A stretch of DNA of 64,000 bases from contig DGBP01000003.1 in NCBI GenBank assembly GCA_002384855.1, positions 52,150-116,149 of the forward strand, given 5' to 3'. Under the pieces are notes generated by a model. That model searched no databases and was not told the origin of the DNA. It was given only the letters and a program-made list of their open reading frames with translations. The translations under genes and the position numbers were made by a program. Origin of the DNA: Nocardioidaceae bacterium UBA4001. GTDB taxonomy: Bacteria; Actinomycetota; Actinomycetes; Propionibacteriales; Nocardioidaceae. Below, piece by piece: positions 41,978-51,081 of this stretch (position 1 is the first letter of the stretch; each line of letters begins with the position of its first letter).

Positions 41978-42985
41978 TCACAGGTCGCGCTTGAGCGCGT
42001 GGTAGACCGCGCGGGCCGCCATCGCCCGCTCGAGCTCGCGGGTGATCGAGGTGAAGAACTGCTTGCGGTACACCTCGTCGGTGATCGCCGCGACCGTGAA
42101 GTACATCCCCGAGAACGCCGCGAGGAACACCGACACCTGCACGAGCTCGGTGCTGAGGTAGCCGACGTTCCAGTCGCCGATCGCCCACTCGTTGAGCTGC
42201 TGGTCACCGATCCAGCCGCCGACCACGCTGTGCCGCATCGCCACCGCCCCGAAGGCGACGAAGAAGACCAGCACCGAGAGCGACAGCAAGATGACCTGGA
42301 CGAACTGCGAGACCAGGAGTACGACGATCAGGTTGGCCCTCTGGAACCCCCGGACGTTCGCGTCCTCGACGAGGTGGAGGTCGGGGTCCTCACCCACGAG
42401 GCGCTGGGCCGAGTCGTGCAGCGGGGTGCCGCTGGTGAGCTCGACCAGCCGCCGGCCCTCGATCTCGTCGTCGACCCCGTCGAGCTCCTCGGGCAGCCGC
42501 GCGAGCAGGAAGGCTGCGGCGAGACCGACGAACAGCATCACCGTCACCCACAGCACGCCACCGTCGAGCGTCGCGCCGACCTCCCACACCTCGGCGTTGA
42601 TGAACAGGAACATCACGAAGACCAGCAGCAGCGGCAGGGCCCGGGTGGCCAGCGGGAACAGCAGCCGCAGGCTCTTGAGGGTGCGGCCCACCGCCCAGCG
42701 CGCCATCGCGGTCATCCGCAGCGTCGTGGCGGCGTAGAGGCCGACCACGGCACCTCCGACGACCATGAACGTCCCGACGCTCAGCGACCCGTCCACGAAC
42801 CAGCCGACCATCACGGCGCTGCTCAGCCCGAGCACCAGCGCGATGCCGAGGACGAGCACGAGGCGCGAGGGGCGCATGCCGGCCCGGGCGGCCTCGCGCT
42901 CCCCGTCGACGAAGTAGGGCAGGCCGTGGCGGACGAACCACGTCTCCGCGGCCTGGACGGCGTCCTGCTCGCGGGTGCGGGTCAC
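41978..42985 (-). CDS. Polytopic membrane protein of unknown function
   Basis: The 335-residue protein has a soluble N-terminal segment (TREQDAVQAAETWFVRHGLPYFVDGERE). Four helices follow in the first half, then a charged loop containing EELDGVDDEIEGRRLVEL and two to three more helices. It ends in a positively charged tail. The WFVRHGLPYFV phrase near the N-terminus looks like a family signature, but no named family is assigned. The GTG overlaps the ribF stop (GTGA), so it is in the truB-ribF transcript. No catalytic residues are seen. Confidence 0.75.
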   Translation of the reverse strand: MTRTREQDAVQAAETWFVRHGLPYFVDGEREAARAGMRPSRLVLVLGIALVLGLSSAVMVGWFVDGSLSVGTFMVVGGAVVGLYAATTLRMTAMARWAVGRTLKSLRLLFPLATRALPLLLVFVMFLFINAEVWEVGATLDGGVLWVTVMLFVGLAAAFLLARLPEELDGVDDEIEGRRLVELTSGTPLHDSAQRLVGEDPDLHLVEDANVRGFQRANLIVVLLVSQFVQVILLSLSVLVFFVAFGAVAMRHSVVGGWIGDQQLNEWAIGDWNVGYLSTELVQVSVFLAAFSGMYFTVAAITDEVYRKQFFTSITRELERAMAARAVYHALKRDL

Positions 42986-43935
42986 ACCGGCTCCGGGGTG
43001 CCGAGCACCTCGCGCGCGCGCCGTACGTCCTCGGCCATGGTCGCGACGAGCTCGTCGACGGAGTGGAACCGCAGCATGCCGCGCAGCCGCGCGACGAAGG
43101 AGACCTCGACCGGGACGCCGTACAGCTCGAGATCGTCGCGGTCGAGCACGTAGGCCTCCACGCGCCGCTCGCGGTCCCCCTCGAAGGTGGGGTTCGTGCC
43201 CACGCTGATCGCTGCCGGCAGGGGCTCGTCGCCGCCGTCGAGCCGGCGCAGCCAGCCCGCGTAGACCCCGTCCGCGGGCGCGGCCTGCATGCCGCTGGTG
43301 GGCACGTTCGCGGTCGGGTAGCCGAGGTCCTTGCCCCGCCGGTCGCCGCGCACGACCTCCCCCCGGACTGCGTAGGGCCGACCGAGCGCCTCGGTCGCGC
43401 CCTCGACGTCGCCGGCTGAGAGGCAGTTGCGGATGTACGTCGAGGACCACACCTGGGGGCCACCGTCGAGCGCGATCCCCTCGGTCACGAAGTCGCGGTG
43501 CTCGCCGAGCTCACGAAGGAGCGGGACGTCCCCGGCGGCACGGCAGCCGAAGCGGAAGTTCGCACCGACCACGACGGCCTTGGCGTGCAGGGCGTCCACC
43601 AGGATCTCGTCGACGAACCGCTCGGGCGACCAGGCCGCGATGTCGCGGCTGAACGGCACCACGAGCACGTCGTCGACACCGGCCGCCTCGAGCAGCGGGA
43701 CCCGTGCCTCGGTCGTGGTGAGCGTCGGCGGCGCGTGCTCGGGGCGCAGCACGGCGATCGGGTGGGGGTCGAAGGTGACCGCGACGACGTGCGCGACGCC
43801 GATCTCGTCGGCCACCTCGCAGGCTCGCCGGATGACGTGCTGGTGCCCGAGGTGGACGCCGTCGAAGTTGCCGACGGTGACGACGGTGCGGCCGAGGTCG
43901 TCGGGGACGGCGTCGCACGAGCGCCACACACGCAC
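42982..43935 (-). CDS. ribF: Bifunctional riboflavin kinase/FAD synthetase
   Basis: The 317-residue enzyme converts riboflavin to FMN and then FAD. The N-terminal adenylyltransferase has VTVGNFDGVHLGHQHVI and WSSTYIRN. The C-terminal kinase has GKDLGYPTANV and PAISVGTNPTFEG. Both halves are complete. The GTG 43935 has AGGAG upstream. It follows truB by 70 bases, the usual truB-ribF pair, and is coupled downstream to the membrane gene. Confidence 0.96.
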   Translation of the reverse strand: MRVWRSCDAVPDDLGRTVVTVGNFDGVHLGHQHVIRRACEVADEIGVAHVVAVTFDPHPIAVLRPEHAPPTLTTTEARVPLLEAAGVDDVLVVPFSRDIAAWSPERFVDEILVDALHAKAVVVGANFRFGCRAAGDVPLLRELGEHRDFVTEGIALDGGPQVWSSTYIRNCLSAGDVEGATEALGRPYAVRGEVVRGDRRGKDLGYPTANVPTSGMQAAPADGVYAGWLRRLDGGDEPLPAAISVGTNPTFEGDRERRVEAYVLDRDDLELYGVPVEVSFVARLRGMLRFHSVDELVATMAEDVRRAREVLGTPEPV

Positions 43936-44005
43936 GGGTCACCACTCCTGTTCACGGTCGGGTACGTCGACGTCGAAATGCTGCCACACCGGGCCGGTGC
44001 GTCCC

Positions 44006-44887
44006 TCAGGAGGCGAAGACCGCGACCGCCGCGGCGGAGGCACCACGCTGCTCGTACAGTGCGAGGAACTCCCCCGCGGGGTCGAAGACCGCGACCGGTC
44101 CCGGGGCGCCCAGGTCGAGCTCGAGGCGCCGGCCCACCCGGACCGAGGCGGCGTCGGCCTCGTCGAGGTCGCAGCCGGGGAAGCAGCGGCGGGCCACGTC
44201 GGAGATCCCGACGATCGAGAGGTCGTCCGCGAGCTGGTCGAGCGTGCGCGCCTCGCCGAGGGTGAACGGCCCCACGGCAGTACGACGCAGCGCGGTCAGG
44301 TGGCCCCCGACGCCGAGGGCGGCGCCCACGTCTCGGGCGATGGCGCGGATGTACGTGCCGCTGGAGCAGCGCACCGACACCTCGACGTCCACCACGTCGT
44401 CGTGACGCTCGATGCCGTGCACGTCGAGGACGTGGACGGTCACCGGCCGAGCCTTGAGCTCGACCTCCTCGCCCGCCCGCACCCGGTCGTAGGCACGCCG
44501 GCCCTCGACCTTGACCGCCGAGACGCTCGAGGGGACCTGCGCGATGTCACCGACCTGTGCGGCGAGCGCCACCCGGATCTCCTCGTCGGTGACCCCGGCG
44601 GCCGACGTCTCCTCAAGGACCTCCCCCTCCGCGTCGTCGGTGGTGGTGGAGACCCCGAGACGGACGACGGCGTCGTACGCCTTCTCGGTCAGCATCAGGT
44701 GGCCGAGCAGCCGGGTGGCCCGGTCGACCCCGACGAGCAGGACGCCGGTGGCCATCGGGTCGAGCGTGCCGGCGTGGCCCACCTTGCGGGTGCCGGCGAG
44801 CCGGCGTACCCGCGCGACGACGTCGTGCGAGGTCATCCCGGCGGGCTTGTCGACGACGACGAGCCCCGGACGGCTGCCGGTGCTCAC
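44006..44887 (-). CDS. truB: tRNA pseudouridine-55 synthase
   Basis: The 293-residue enzyme makes pseudouridine 55 in the tRNA T-loop. It has VVVDKPAGMTSHDVV and KVGHAGTLDPMATGVLLV (with the catalytic Asp), then RCSSGTYIRAIARD in the core, and a C-terminal PUA-like segment. The GTG start overlaps the rbfA stop (GTGA). It is co-transcribed with rbfA and ribF. Confidence 0.97.
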   Translation of the reverse strand: MSTGSRPGLVVVDKPAGMTSHDVVARVRRLAGTRKVGHAGTLDPMATGVLLVGVDRATRLLGHLMLTEKAYDAVVRLGVSTTTDDAEGEVLEETSAAGVTDEEIRVALAAQVGDIAQVPSSVSAVKVEGRRAYDRVRAGEEVELKARPVTVHVLDVHGIERHDDVVDVEVSVRCSSGTYIRAIARDVGAALGVGGHLTALRRTAVGPFTLGEARTLDQLADDLSIVGISDVARRCFPGCDLDEADAASVRVGRRLELDLGAPGPVAVFDPAGEFLALYEQRGASAAAVAVFAS

Positions 44888-45342
44888 TCCTCGTCGAGCG
44901 CCGGCTCGTCCTCGAGCTCGTCGTCCTCGTGCGGCTTGCGGTACGGGTCGGCCTCGCCGGCGTACGTCGCGCCCGCGGCTGCCTCGGCGACCTTTGCGTC
45001 GGACTCGCGTGCCCTGGCGAGCAGCTCGTCGAGGTGGCGCGCGGTGTCGGGCAGCGCGTCGTGGATGAACTCGAGCGTCGGGACGTGGCGCATGCCGAGC
45101 TGCTTGCCGACCTCGGCGCGGAGGATGCCCTTGGCCGACTCCAGCGCCACGGCGGTGCTGGCGAGCTCGTCCTCGTCGCCCATGACCGTGTAGAAGATCG
45201 TGGCGTTCTGCGTGTCACCGGTGACCCGGACGTCGGTGACGGTGACGAAGCCGAGCCGCGGGTCCTTGATCCGCCGCTCGAGCATCTCGGCCACGATCAC
45301 CTGGATCCGGTCGGCGACCTTGCGCACGCGGGGCGAGCTCAT
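44884..45342 (-). CDS. rbfA: Ribosome-binding factor A
   Basis: The 152-residue KH-type protein assists 16S rRNA 5'-end maturation. The core is PRVRKVADRIQVIVAEMLERRIKDPRLGFVTVTDVRVT and ends near LDELLARA. A long acidic tail (HEDDELEDEPALDEE) exceeds the E. coli length. The start is ATG 45342 with AGGAAA upstream. It lies 167 bases after infB, behind a large hairpin. Confidence 0.95.
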   Translation of the reverse strand: MSSPRVRKVADRIQVIVAEMLERRIKDPRLGFVTVTDVRVTGDTQNATIFYTVMGDEDELASTAVALESAKGILRAEVGKQLGMRHVPTLEFIHDALPDTARHLDELLARARESDAKVAEAAAGATYAGEADPYRKPHEDDELEDEPALDEE

Positions 45343-45432
45343 GAGTTGGTTTCCTGTTCCTGAGTCAGTTGTCTTGTCGTCGGTCAGCGACCGCGCGGCG
45401 CGGCCGCAGGGGGCGCAGCGTGGCTGACCGGA

Positions 45433-45475
45433 CGGGGAGGGACGGCGAGGCTGGTTGCCTCGCCGTCCCTCCCCG
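45433..45475 (-). terminator. 19-bp perfect hairpin between infB and rbfA
   Basis: CGGGGAGGGACGGCGAGGC pairs perfectly with its complement across a 5-base loop (45452-45456). It begins about 35 bases past the infB stop, in the direction of rbfA. Without a T-run it may act as a partial terminator or mRNA-end stabiliser. Confidence 0.6.
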
Positions 45476-45509
45476 GTAGGTCGGGTCCACCCGAGAAACC
45501 CGGCGCGGG

Positions 45510-48380
45510 TCAGCCGCGCGGGATCTCGCGCATCTCGAAGGACTCGACGACGTCGCCCTGCTTGATGTCGTTGTAGCCACGCAGGACCAGACCGCACTCG
45601 AAGCCCTCACGGACCTCGGACGCGTCGTCCTTCTCGCGGCGCAGCGACGCCAGGTCGAGGTTGTCGGCCACCACGTTGCCGTCACGCAGCAGGCGTGCCT
45701 TGGCATTGCGGCGGATGACGCCCTTGGTGACCATGCAGCCGGCGATGTTGCCGATCTTGCTGGAGCGGAAGATCTCGCGGATCTCGGCCTGACCGAGCGA
45801 CGCCTCTTCGTACTCCGGCTTGAGCATGCCCTTGAGGGCCGCCTCGATCTCCTCGATCGCCTGGTAGATGACCGAGTAGTAGCGGATCTCGACGCCTTCC
45901 TTGTCGGCCATCTCCGTCGCCTTGCCCTGGGGCCGGACGTTGAAGCCGATGATGATGGCGTCAGAGGCGGCAGCCAGGTCGACGTTGGTCTCGGTGATCG
46001 CACCGACACCGCGGTCGATGACCCGGATGCTGACCTCGTCGCCGACGTCGATCTTGGCCAGCGAGTCCTCGAGGGCCTCGACCGAACCGGACACGTCGCC
46101 CTTCAGGATCAGGTTGAGCTCCTGGCTCTCGCCCTTCTCCATGGAGGCCATGAAGTCCTCGAGCGTACGGCGGACCCGGCGCTTGGCCTGCATGGCCGCC
46201 CGCTCCCGGGACTCGCGCTTCTCGGCGATCTGGCGGGCCATCCGGTCGTCCTGGACGACGATGAAGTTCTGGCCCGCACCCGGCACCGCGGTCAGACCGA
46301 GGACCATCACCGGACGCGACGGGTCGGCCTCCTCCACGTTCTCGCCGTGCTCGTCTAGCATCGCCCGGACCCGGCCGTACGCCGGACCCGCGACGATCGA
46401 CTCTCCGACCCGCAACGTGCCGCGCTGGACGAGGATCGTCGCCACCGGGCCGCGACCACGGTCCAGGTGCGCCTCGACCACGAGGCCCTGGGCGTCCTGG
46501 TCGGGGTTCGCCCGCAGATCGAGCGAGGCGTCGGCGGTGAGCACGATCGCCTCGAGGAGGCTCTCGAGGTTGAGCTCCGACTTCGCCGAGACGTCGACGA
46601 ACATCGTGTCGCCGCCGTACTCCTCGGGGACGAGGCCGTACTCGGTGAGCTGGCCGCGCACCTTCTGCGGGTCGGCCTCGGGGAGGTCGATCTTGTTGAC
46701 CGCGACCACGACCGGCACACCGGCGGCCTTGGCGTGGTTGAGCGCCTCGACCGTCTGGGGCATGACGCCGTCGTTGGCCGCCACGACCAGCACCGCGATG
46801 TCGGTGGCCTGGGCACCACGGGCACGCATGGCGGTGAACGCCTCGTGACCCGGGGTGTCGATGAAGGTGATCCGACGCTCGTCGCCGTCGACCTCGGTCG
46901 CGACCTGGTAGGCACCGATGTGCTGGGTGATGCCACCGGCCTCCTTGTCGACGACGTTCGCGCTGCGCAGGGCGTCGAGGAGCTTGGTCTTTCCGTGGTC
47001 GACGTGACCCATCACCGTGACGACCGGCGGACGGGCCGCGAGGTCCTCCTCGGCGCCCTCGTCCTCACCGAACTCGAGGTCGAAGGACTCGAGCAGCTCA
47101 CGGTCCTCGTCCTCGGGCGAGATGACCTGGACGACGTAGTTGAGCTCCTCACCGAGCAGCTCGAAGGTCGCGTCGTTCACCGACTCGGTCGCGGTCACCA
47201 TCTCACCGAGGTGGAACAGCATCTGCACCAGCGCTGCGGGGTCCACGCCGATCCGCTCGGCGAAGTCGGTCAGCGAAGCGCCACGCGGGAGCTTGACCGT
47301 CTCGCCGTTGCCCTTGCGGACGCGCACGCCACCGATCGTCGGCGCCTGCATCTGCTCGTACTCCTGGCGACGCGCCCGCTTCGACTTGCGCCCGCGACGG
47401 GACGGGCCACCGGGACGACCGAACGCGCCCTGGGTCTGGCCACGCTGGCCGGGACGACCACCGCCGGGACGGCCGCCGGGAGCGAAGCCACCGGGGCGGG
47501 CCGGAGCACCGGCACCTGCGCCGGGAGCACCACCGCGGCCGGGAGCGCCTCCACGGCCGGGAGCGCCACCGCGGCCGGGGGCACCACCCGGTCCGCCGCG
47601 TCCGGGACCCGGACGACCGCCGGGGCCGCCGCCGAAGGCGGCCGGGGACTTCGGCATCATCGCCGGGTTCGGCCGGGGCATGCCCGGACGGCCCGGTGCG
47701 CCACCCTCACGGCCTGCGGGCGGACGCGGCGGGCGGTTGTCGCCGCCCTGGTCGCCGCCACGAGCCGGGGCGGGCCGGCGGCCCATGCCCTGGGTGGAGG
47801 AGAACGGGTTGTTGCCCGGGCGGGGAGCACCGGGACGGGCGCCGCCGGACGGACGGGCGCCACCGCCGGGGGCGCCACCGCCGGGGCGCGGAGCCCCGGG
47901 ACGCGGGGCTGCCGGGGGCGTGTCAGCACGTGCTGCGGGGGCGTGCGGGGGCTCCGGCGCCTGCTCGGGTGCCTCGGGGGCCTTCTTCGGGCCGGGTCGC
48001 GGACCCGGACGTGGGCCGGGAACCGCGCCGCCGCCCTGGGCGGGCGTCGCGGGCCCGGCCGGCGCCTCGGCCGGCGCCTCGGCCGGTGCCTCGGCCGGTG
48101 CCTCGGGCTGGTCCGCAGCAGGAGCCTCGACGGCGGGCGCCTCGGCCTCCTCGGCCTTGGCCGGCGCCGCCTTCTTGGCCGGGGCCTTCTTCGCTGCCTT
48201 CTTCTCGCCGGCAGCCTTCAGCTCGTCACCGAACGTGTCGGTGAAACGCTTGACGACAGGGGGCTCGACCGTCGACGACGCCGACTTGACGAACTCTCCC
48301 ATTTCTCCGAGCTTGGCCAGTACGACCTTGCTCTCGACTCCGAACTCTTTGGCGAGCTCGTGGACTCGGACCTTAGCCAC
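45510..48380 (-). CDS. infB: Translation initiation factor IF-2
   Basis: The 956-residue GTPase delivers initiator tRNA to the 30S subunit. The N-terminus MAKVRVHELAKEFGVESK is an IF2N helix set. Then about 300 residues are low complexity: Ala/Pro/Glu repeats followed by Gly/Arg/Pro-rich blocks with APGRGG repeats, typical of actinobacteria. The second IF2N precedes the G domain (GHVDHGKT, DTPGHEAF, NKIDLPEA), and domains II-IV follow to the end. The start is ATG 48380. It follows ylxR and nusA. Confidence 0.97.
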   Translation of the reverse strand: MAKVRVHELAKEFGVESKVVLAKLGEMGEFVKSASSTVEPPVVKRFTDTFGDELKAAGEKKAAKKAPAKKAAPAKAEEAEAPAVEAPAADQPEAPAEAPAEAPAEAPAGPATPAQGGGAVPGPRPGPRPGPKKAPEAPEQAPEPPHAPAARADTPPAAPRPGAPRPGGGAPGGGARPSGGARPGAPRPGNNPFSSTQGMGRRPAPARGGDQGGDNRPPRPPAGREGGAPGRPGMPRPNPAMMPKSPAAFGGGPGGRPGPGRGGPGGAPGRGGAPGRGGAPGRGGAPGAGAGAPARPGGFAPGGRPGGGRPGQRGQTQGAFGRPGGPSRRGRKSKRARRQEYEQMQAPTIGGVRVRKGNGETVKLPRGASLTDFAERIGVDPAALVQMLFHLGEMVTATESVNDATFELLGEELNYVVQVISPEDEDRELLESFDLEFGEDEGAEEDLAARPPVVTVMGHVDHGKTKLLDALRSANVVDKEAGGITQHIGAYQVATEVDGDERRITFIDTPGHEAFTAMRARGAQATDIAVLVVAANDGVMPQTVEALNHAKAAGVPVVVAVNKIDLPEADPQKVRGQLTEYGLVPEEYGGDTMFVDVSAKSELNLESLLEAIVLTADASLDLRANPDQDAQGLVVEAHLDRGRGPVATILVQRGTLRVGESIVAGPAYGRVRAMLDEHGENVEEADPSRPVMVLGLTAVPGAGQNFIVVQDDRMARQIAEKRESRERAAMQAKRRVRRTLEDFMASMEKGESQELNLILKGDVSGSVEALEDSLAKIDVGDEVSIRVIDRGVGAITETNVDLAAASDAIIIGFNVRPQGKATEMADKEGVEIRYYSVIYQAIEEIEAALKGMLKPEYEEASLGQAEIREIFRSSKIGNIAGCMVTKGVIRRNAKARLLRDGNVVADNLDLASLRREKDDASEVREGFECGLVLRGYNDIKQGDVVESFEMREIPRG
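47520..47590. repeat. APGRGG-encoding tandem repeat in infB
   Basis: About four copies of an 18-base unit encode GGAPGR or APGRGG repeats in the disordered part of IF-2. The copies differ only by synonymous changes such as GGGAGC versus GGGGGC. Confidence 0.7.
48059..48107. repeat. 12-bp tandem repeat in infB (Ala-Pro-Ala-Glu)
   Basis: Four adjacent 12-base units of the type GCCGGCGCCTCG encode APAE repeats in the IF-2 N-terminal linker. Confidence 0.75.
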
Positions 48381-48490
48381 GCTTCTCCTTCTGGTCCGAG
48401 CCCTGAAACGCTCGGACCGTTAGCTGGTGTGCATGCTCATCGCGAAGTACTCATCGAGTGCTCATGAGCTGCTGCTCCATTTTCTGTCGG

Positions 48491-48799
48491 TCAACACGGA
48501 CGGCCTGCTGCGTGCTCGAGGTGGACCCGGAGAGGACCCTCGTCGAGCGGCCCCCGGACCCGGAGGGCCCGGACGAACGCCCGGCGACGAGTCGCGAGCT
48601 CCAGACACGCAGGATCGGGGTGGAGATACGCACCCCGGCCCGGCGCCGAGCCCCGGGGATCCGGTACGACGGTCGCGCCGCCCTCCGAACCACCGACGAC
48701 CACGCGCAGCAGTTCAAGCTTGGGAGCCCGGACCCGGCATCCGACACATGTGCGCACAGGTTCGTGCGCACAGGATTCGGCGCCGTGTTCGCGAGCCAC
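48491..48799 (-). CDS. YlxR-family RNA-binding protein
   Basis: The 102-residue protein has the YlxR/DUF448 signature VRTCVGCRVRAPKLELLRVV, then DPRGSAPGRGAYLHPDPACLELA. The GRGAY loop is the conserved surface of the family. It always sits between nusA and infB and acts in RNA binding or gene control, with details varying by species. The GTG 48799 start is weakly supported, and downstream starts would cut the signature. Confidence 0.88.
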   Translation of the reverse strand: MAREHGAESCAHEPVRTCVGCRVRAPKLELLRVVVGGSEGGATVVPDPRGSAPGRGAYLHPDPACLELATRRRAFVRALRVRGPLDEGPLRVHLEHAAGRPC

Positions 48800-48842
48800 C
48801 GCTACGAGTCTAGCGGCTCGGCCCTCGTGAGCAGAATCGGGT

Positions 48843-49847
48843 TCAGCGCTGCTCCCCCGGGCCGGCCGGGGCCCGCTCGGCGGGCGCCTCGTCGGAGCGG
48901 ATGTCGATGCGCCACCCGGTCAGCCGGGCCGCGAGGCGGGCGTTCTGCCCCTCCTTGCCGATGGCGAGCGAGAGCTGGTAGTCGGGCACGACGACCCGTG
49001 CCGACCGGGCCGCGAGGTCGACCACCTCGACGCTGGAGACCCTCGCCGGCGAGAGCGCCTGGGCGACCAGCTCGGCGGGGTCGTCGGACCAGTCCACGAT
49101 GTCGATCTTCTCGCCGTGCAGCTCGTGCATCACGTTGCGCACCCGCTGGCCCATCGGCCCGATGCAGGCACCCTTGGCGTTCACGCCCGGGACGGTCGAG
49201 CGCACCGCGATCTTGGTGCGGTGACCGGACTCGCGGGCGATCGCGACGATCTCGACCGTGCCGTCGGCGATCTCGGGGACCTCGAGTGCGAAGAGCTTCT
49301 TGACCAGGTTGGGGTGCGAGCGCGAGAGCGTCACCTGGGGGCCTCGCATTCCCTTGCGCACGCTCACCACCAGGCACTTGATCCGGGTGCCGTGGTCGTA
49401 GCGCTCGCCCGGGACCCGCTCCATCGAGGGCAGGTGCGCCTCGAGCCGGCCGAGGTCGACGAGCACGTCGTCGGGGTTGCGACCCTGCTGGATCGTCCCG
49501 GAGAGGATGTCGCCCTCCTTGCCGGAGAACTCCCCGAACTTCGCCTCGTCCTCGGCGTCGCGGAGGCGCTGCAGGATGATCTGCTTGGCGGTGGTCGCAG
49601 CGATCCGTCCGAAGCCGGCGGGCGTGTCGTCGTACTCGCCGACCACGTTGCCCTCCTCGTCGGTCTCGGCGGCCAGCACGGTGACGTGGCCGTTCTTGCG
49701 GTCGAGCTCGACCCGCGCCTTGGGCTGGGCGCCGGGGGTCTTCTGGTAGGCGATGAGCAGTGCCTGCTCGATCGCCTCGACCAGGACGTCGAAGGAGATC
49801 TCCTTCTCGCGCTCGAGCGAGCGCAGCACCGTCATGTCGATGTCCAC
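48843..49847 (-). CDS. nusA: Transcription termination/antitermination factor NusA
   Basis: The 334-residue short NusA lacks the C-terminal acidic repeats of E. coli, as usual in actinobacteria. It has an N-terminal RNA-polymerase-binding domain (REKEISFDVLVEAIEQALLIAY), S1 (GTIQQGRNPDDVLVDLG), KH1 with SRSHPNLVKKLFALEVPEI and a second KH with QLSLAIGKEGQNARLAARLTGW. The GTG 49847 has GGAGAGC upstream. It lies 3 bases after rimP. Confidence 0.97.
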   Translation of the reverse strand: MDIDMTVLRSLEREKEISFDVLVEAIEQALLIAYQKTPGAQPKARVELDRKNGHVTVLAAETDEEGNVVGEYDDTPAGFGRIAATTAKQIILQRLRDAEDEAKFGEFSGKEGDILSGTIQQGRNPDDVLVDLGRLEAHLPSMERVPGERYDHGTRIKCLVVSVRKGMRGPQVTLSRSHPNLVKKLFALEVPEIADGTVEIVAIARESGHRTKIAVRSTVPGVNAKGACIGPMGQRVRNVMHELHGEKIDIVDWSDDPAELVAQALSPARVSSVEVVDLAARSARVVVPDYQLSLAIGKEGQNARLAARLTGWRIDIRSDEAPAERAPAGPGEQR

Positions 49848-49850
49848 TGC

Positions 49851-50318
49851 TCAGCTCTCCTTCCGGTTGAACTCGATCTGGACGCGGGCCTTCGCCACGT
49901 CGCGGTAGGGCAGGACGCGCTCGGCGCCGTCGACGTCCAGGGTGACGCTCTCCTCGTCGCTGCCCCGGACCCGGCCGGTCAGCGTGGTGCCGTCGGTGGC
50001 GGTGACCTTGACCAGGCGGGACTCGTTGCGCCGCCAGTGCCGCGGGAGCGTGAGCGGGCGGTCGGTCCCGGGCGAGGTGACCTCGAGCGTGTAGGGCTGC
50101 TCGCCCATCACGTCGGAGTCGTCGAGCACCCGGGAGATCTCCTTGGTGGCGTCGGCGACGTCGTCCATGGACACGCCGCCGTCCTTGTCCACCGCGATCC
50201 GCAGCAGGCGGCGTCGGCCCACAGGCGTGATCTCGACGGCCTCGAGGTCGAGGCCCTGGGCGGCGAGCGGCGCGGTCAGCACCTCGGCAAGTCGGTCCCG
50301 GATCTGATCCGTGCTCAC
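49851..50318 (-). CDS. rimP: Ribosome maturation factor RimP
   Basis: The 155-residue factor for 30S maturation has the N-terminal domain with GLDLEAVEITPVGRRRLLRI and VDKDGGVSMDDVADATKEIS, then VTSPGTDRPLTLPRHWRRN before the SH3-like C-terminal domain. The GTG 50318 is chosen because AGGAGG lies six bases upstream of it; the ATG at 50324 touches the AGGAGG itself, so it would be badly spaced. It leads the nusA-ylxR-infB transcript. Confidence 0.94.
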   Translation of the reverse strand: MSTDQIRDRLAEVLTAPLAAQGLDLEAVEITPVGRRRLLRIAVDKDGGVSMDDVADATKEISRVLDDSDVMGEQPYTLEVTSPGTDRPLTLPRHWRRNESRLVKVTATDGTTLTGRVRGSDEESVTLDVDGAERVLPYRDVAKARVQIEFNRKES

Positions 50319-50448
50319 GGGCATCCTCCTGCTGTGCTGTTGTCGGCCCCACGCGGCGGGCGCCTCGGGAGCCCGACGTGAGGCCAACCCTAACGGATGG
50401 CGACGCCCGTCCTTGCTAGCGTCGGCCCACCATCGACCAGGGGGAGCC

Positions 50449-51048
50449 ATGAGAGCCGTCGCCGTCACCGTCCTCACCCTGGGGCTGCTGCTGTCAGGGT
50501 GCAACGCCCAGCCCGACGGCGACCCGGAGTCGTCGAGCAGCCCCAGCTCGAGCGCCGACTCGACCCCCAGCTCGACCCCCAGCCAGGCACCGACGTCGGA
50601 GTCGCCGGCCCCGGGTGAGGAGGAGACCCGCGCGGAGGTACCGCCACCGCCCCGGGGGAAGGACGGCCCGCGGGGGCGGGAGGAGTTCGCGGCCTACGTG
50701 CTCCAGGCGTGGATCTATGCCCTCAACACCAACGACCCCGAGCCCCTCCTCGCCGTGAGCGGCAAGAAGGCGTGCGCGGGGTGCGCCGAGCTGCAGCGCG
50801 AGCTCCGGAGACGCGAGCGTCAGGGGTGGCACGTCGCACTCGACGGGGTCCGGGTCGCCCGGACGAAGGTCACCTCACCGCGGGGGACCACCCTCGCCAG
50901 GATGAGGGTCGCGATCCCCGAGAGCGAGACCTACTTCGACGACGGCCGCCTCCGTGGGACGAACCCCGGGCACCGTCGCAGGACCTTCGAGGTCGAGATG
51001 CGGCACACCGGGAAGGCGTTCCGGCTGGTCTCGTTCAGCCTCTACTGA
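50449..51048 (+). CDS. Lipoprotein, DUF6318-like
   Basis: The 199-residue secreted lipoprotein has a signal with lipobox LLLSGC (lipidated Cys18) and a Ser/Pro/Thr-rich spacer of ~40 residues. The globular part includes REEFAAYVLQAWIYALNTND and a CAGC pair in GKKACAGCAELQRE. The layout is that of the actinobacterial DUF6318 lipoproteins, of unknown function. The ATG 50449 has GGGGAG upstream. It is divergent from rimP and followed after 33 bases by another exported protein gene. Confidence 0.75.
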   Translation: MRAVAVTVLTLGLLLSGCNAQPDGDPESSSSPSSSADSTPSSTPSQAPTSESPAPGEEETRAEVPPPPRGKDGPRGREEFAAYVLQAWIYALNTNDPEPLLAVSGKKACAGCAELQRELRRRERQGWHVALDGVRVARTKVTSPRGTTLARMRVAIPESETYFDDGRLRGTNPGHRRRTFEVEMRHTGKAFRLVSFSLY

Positions 51049-51081
51049 CCTGCGACGGCGCCGGGGATAGAGTCGGCTCCC

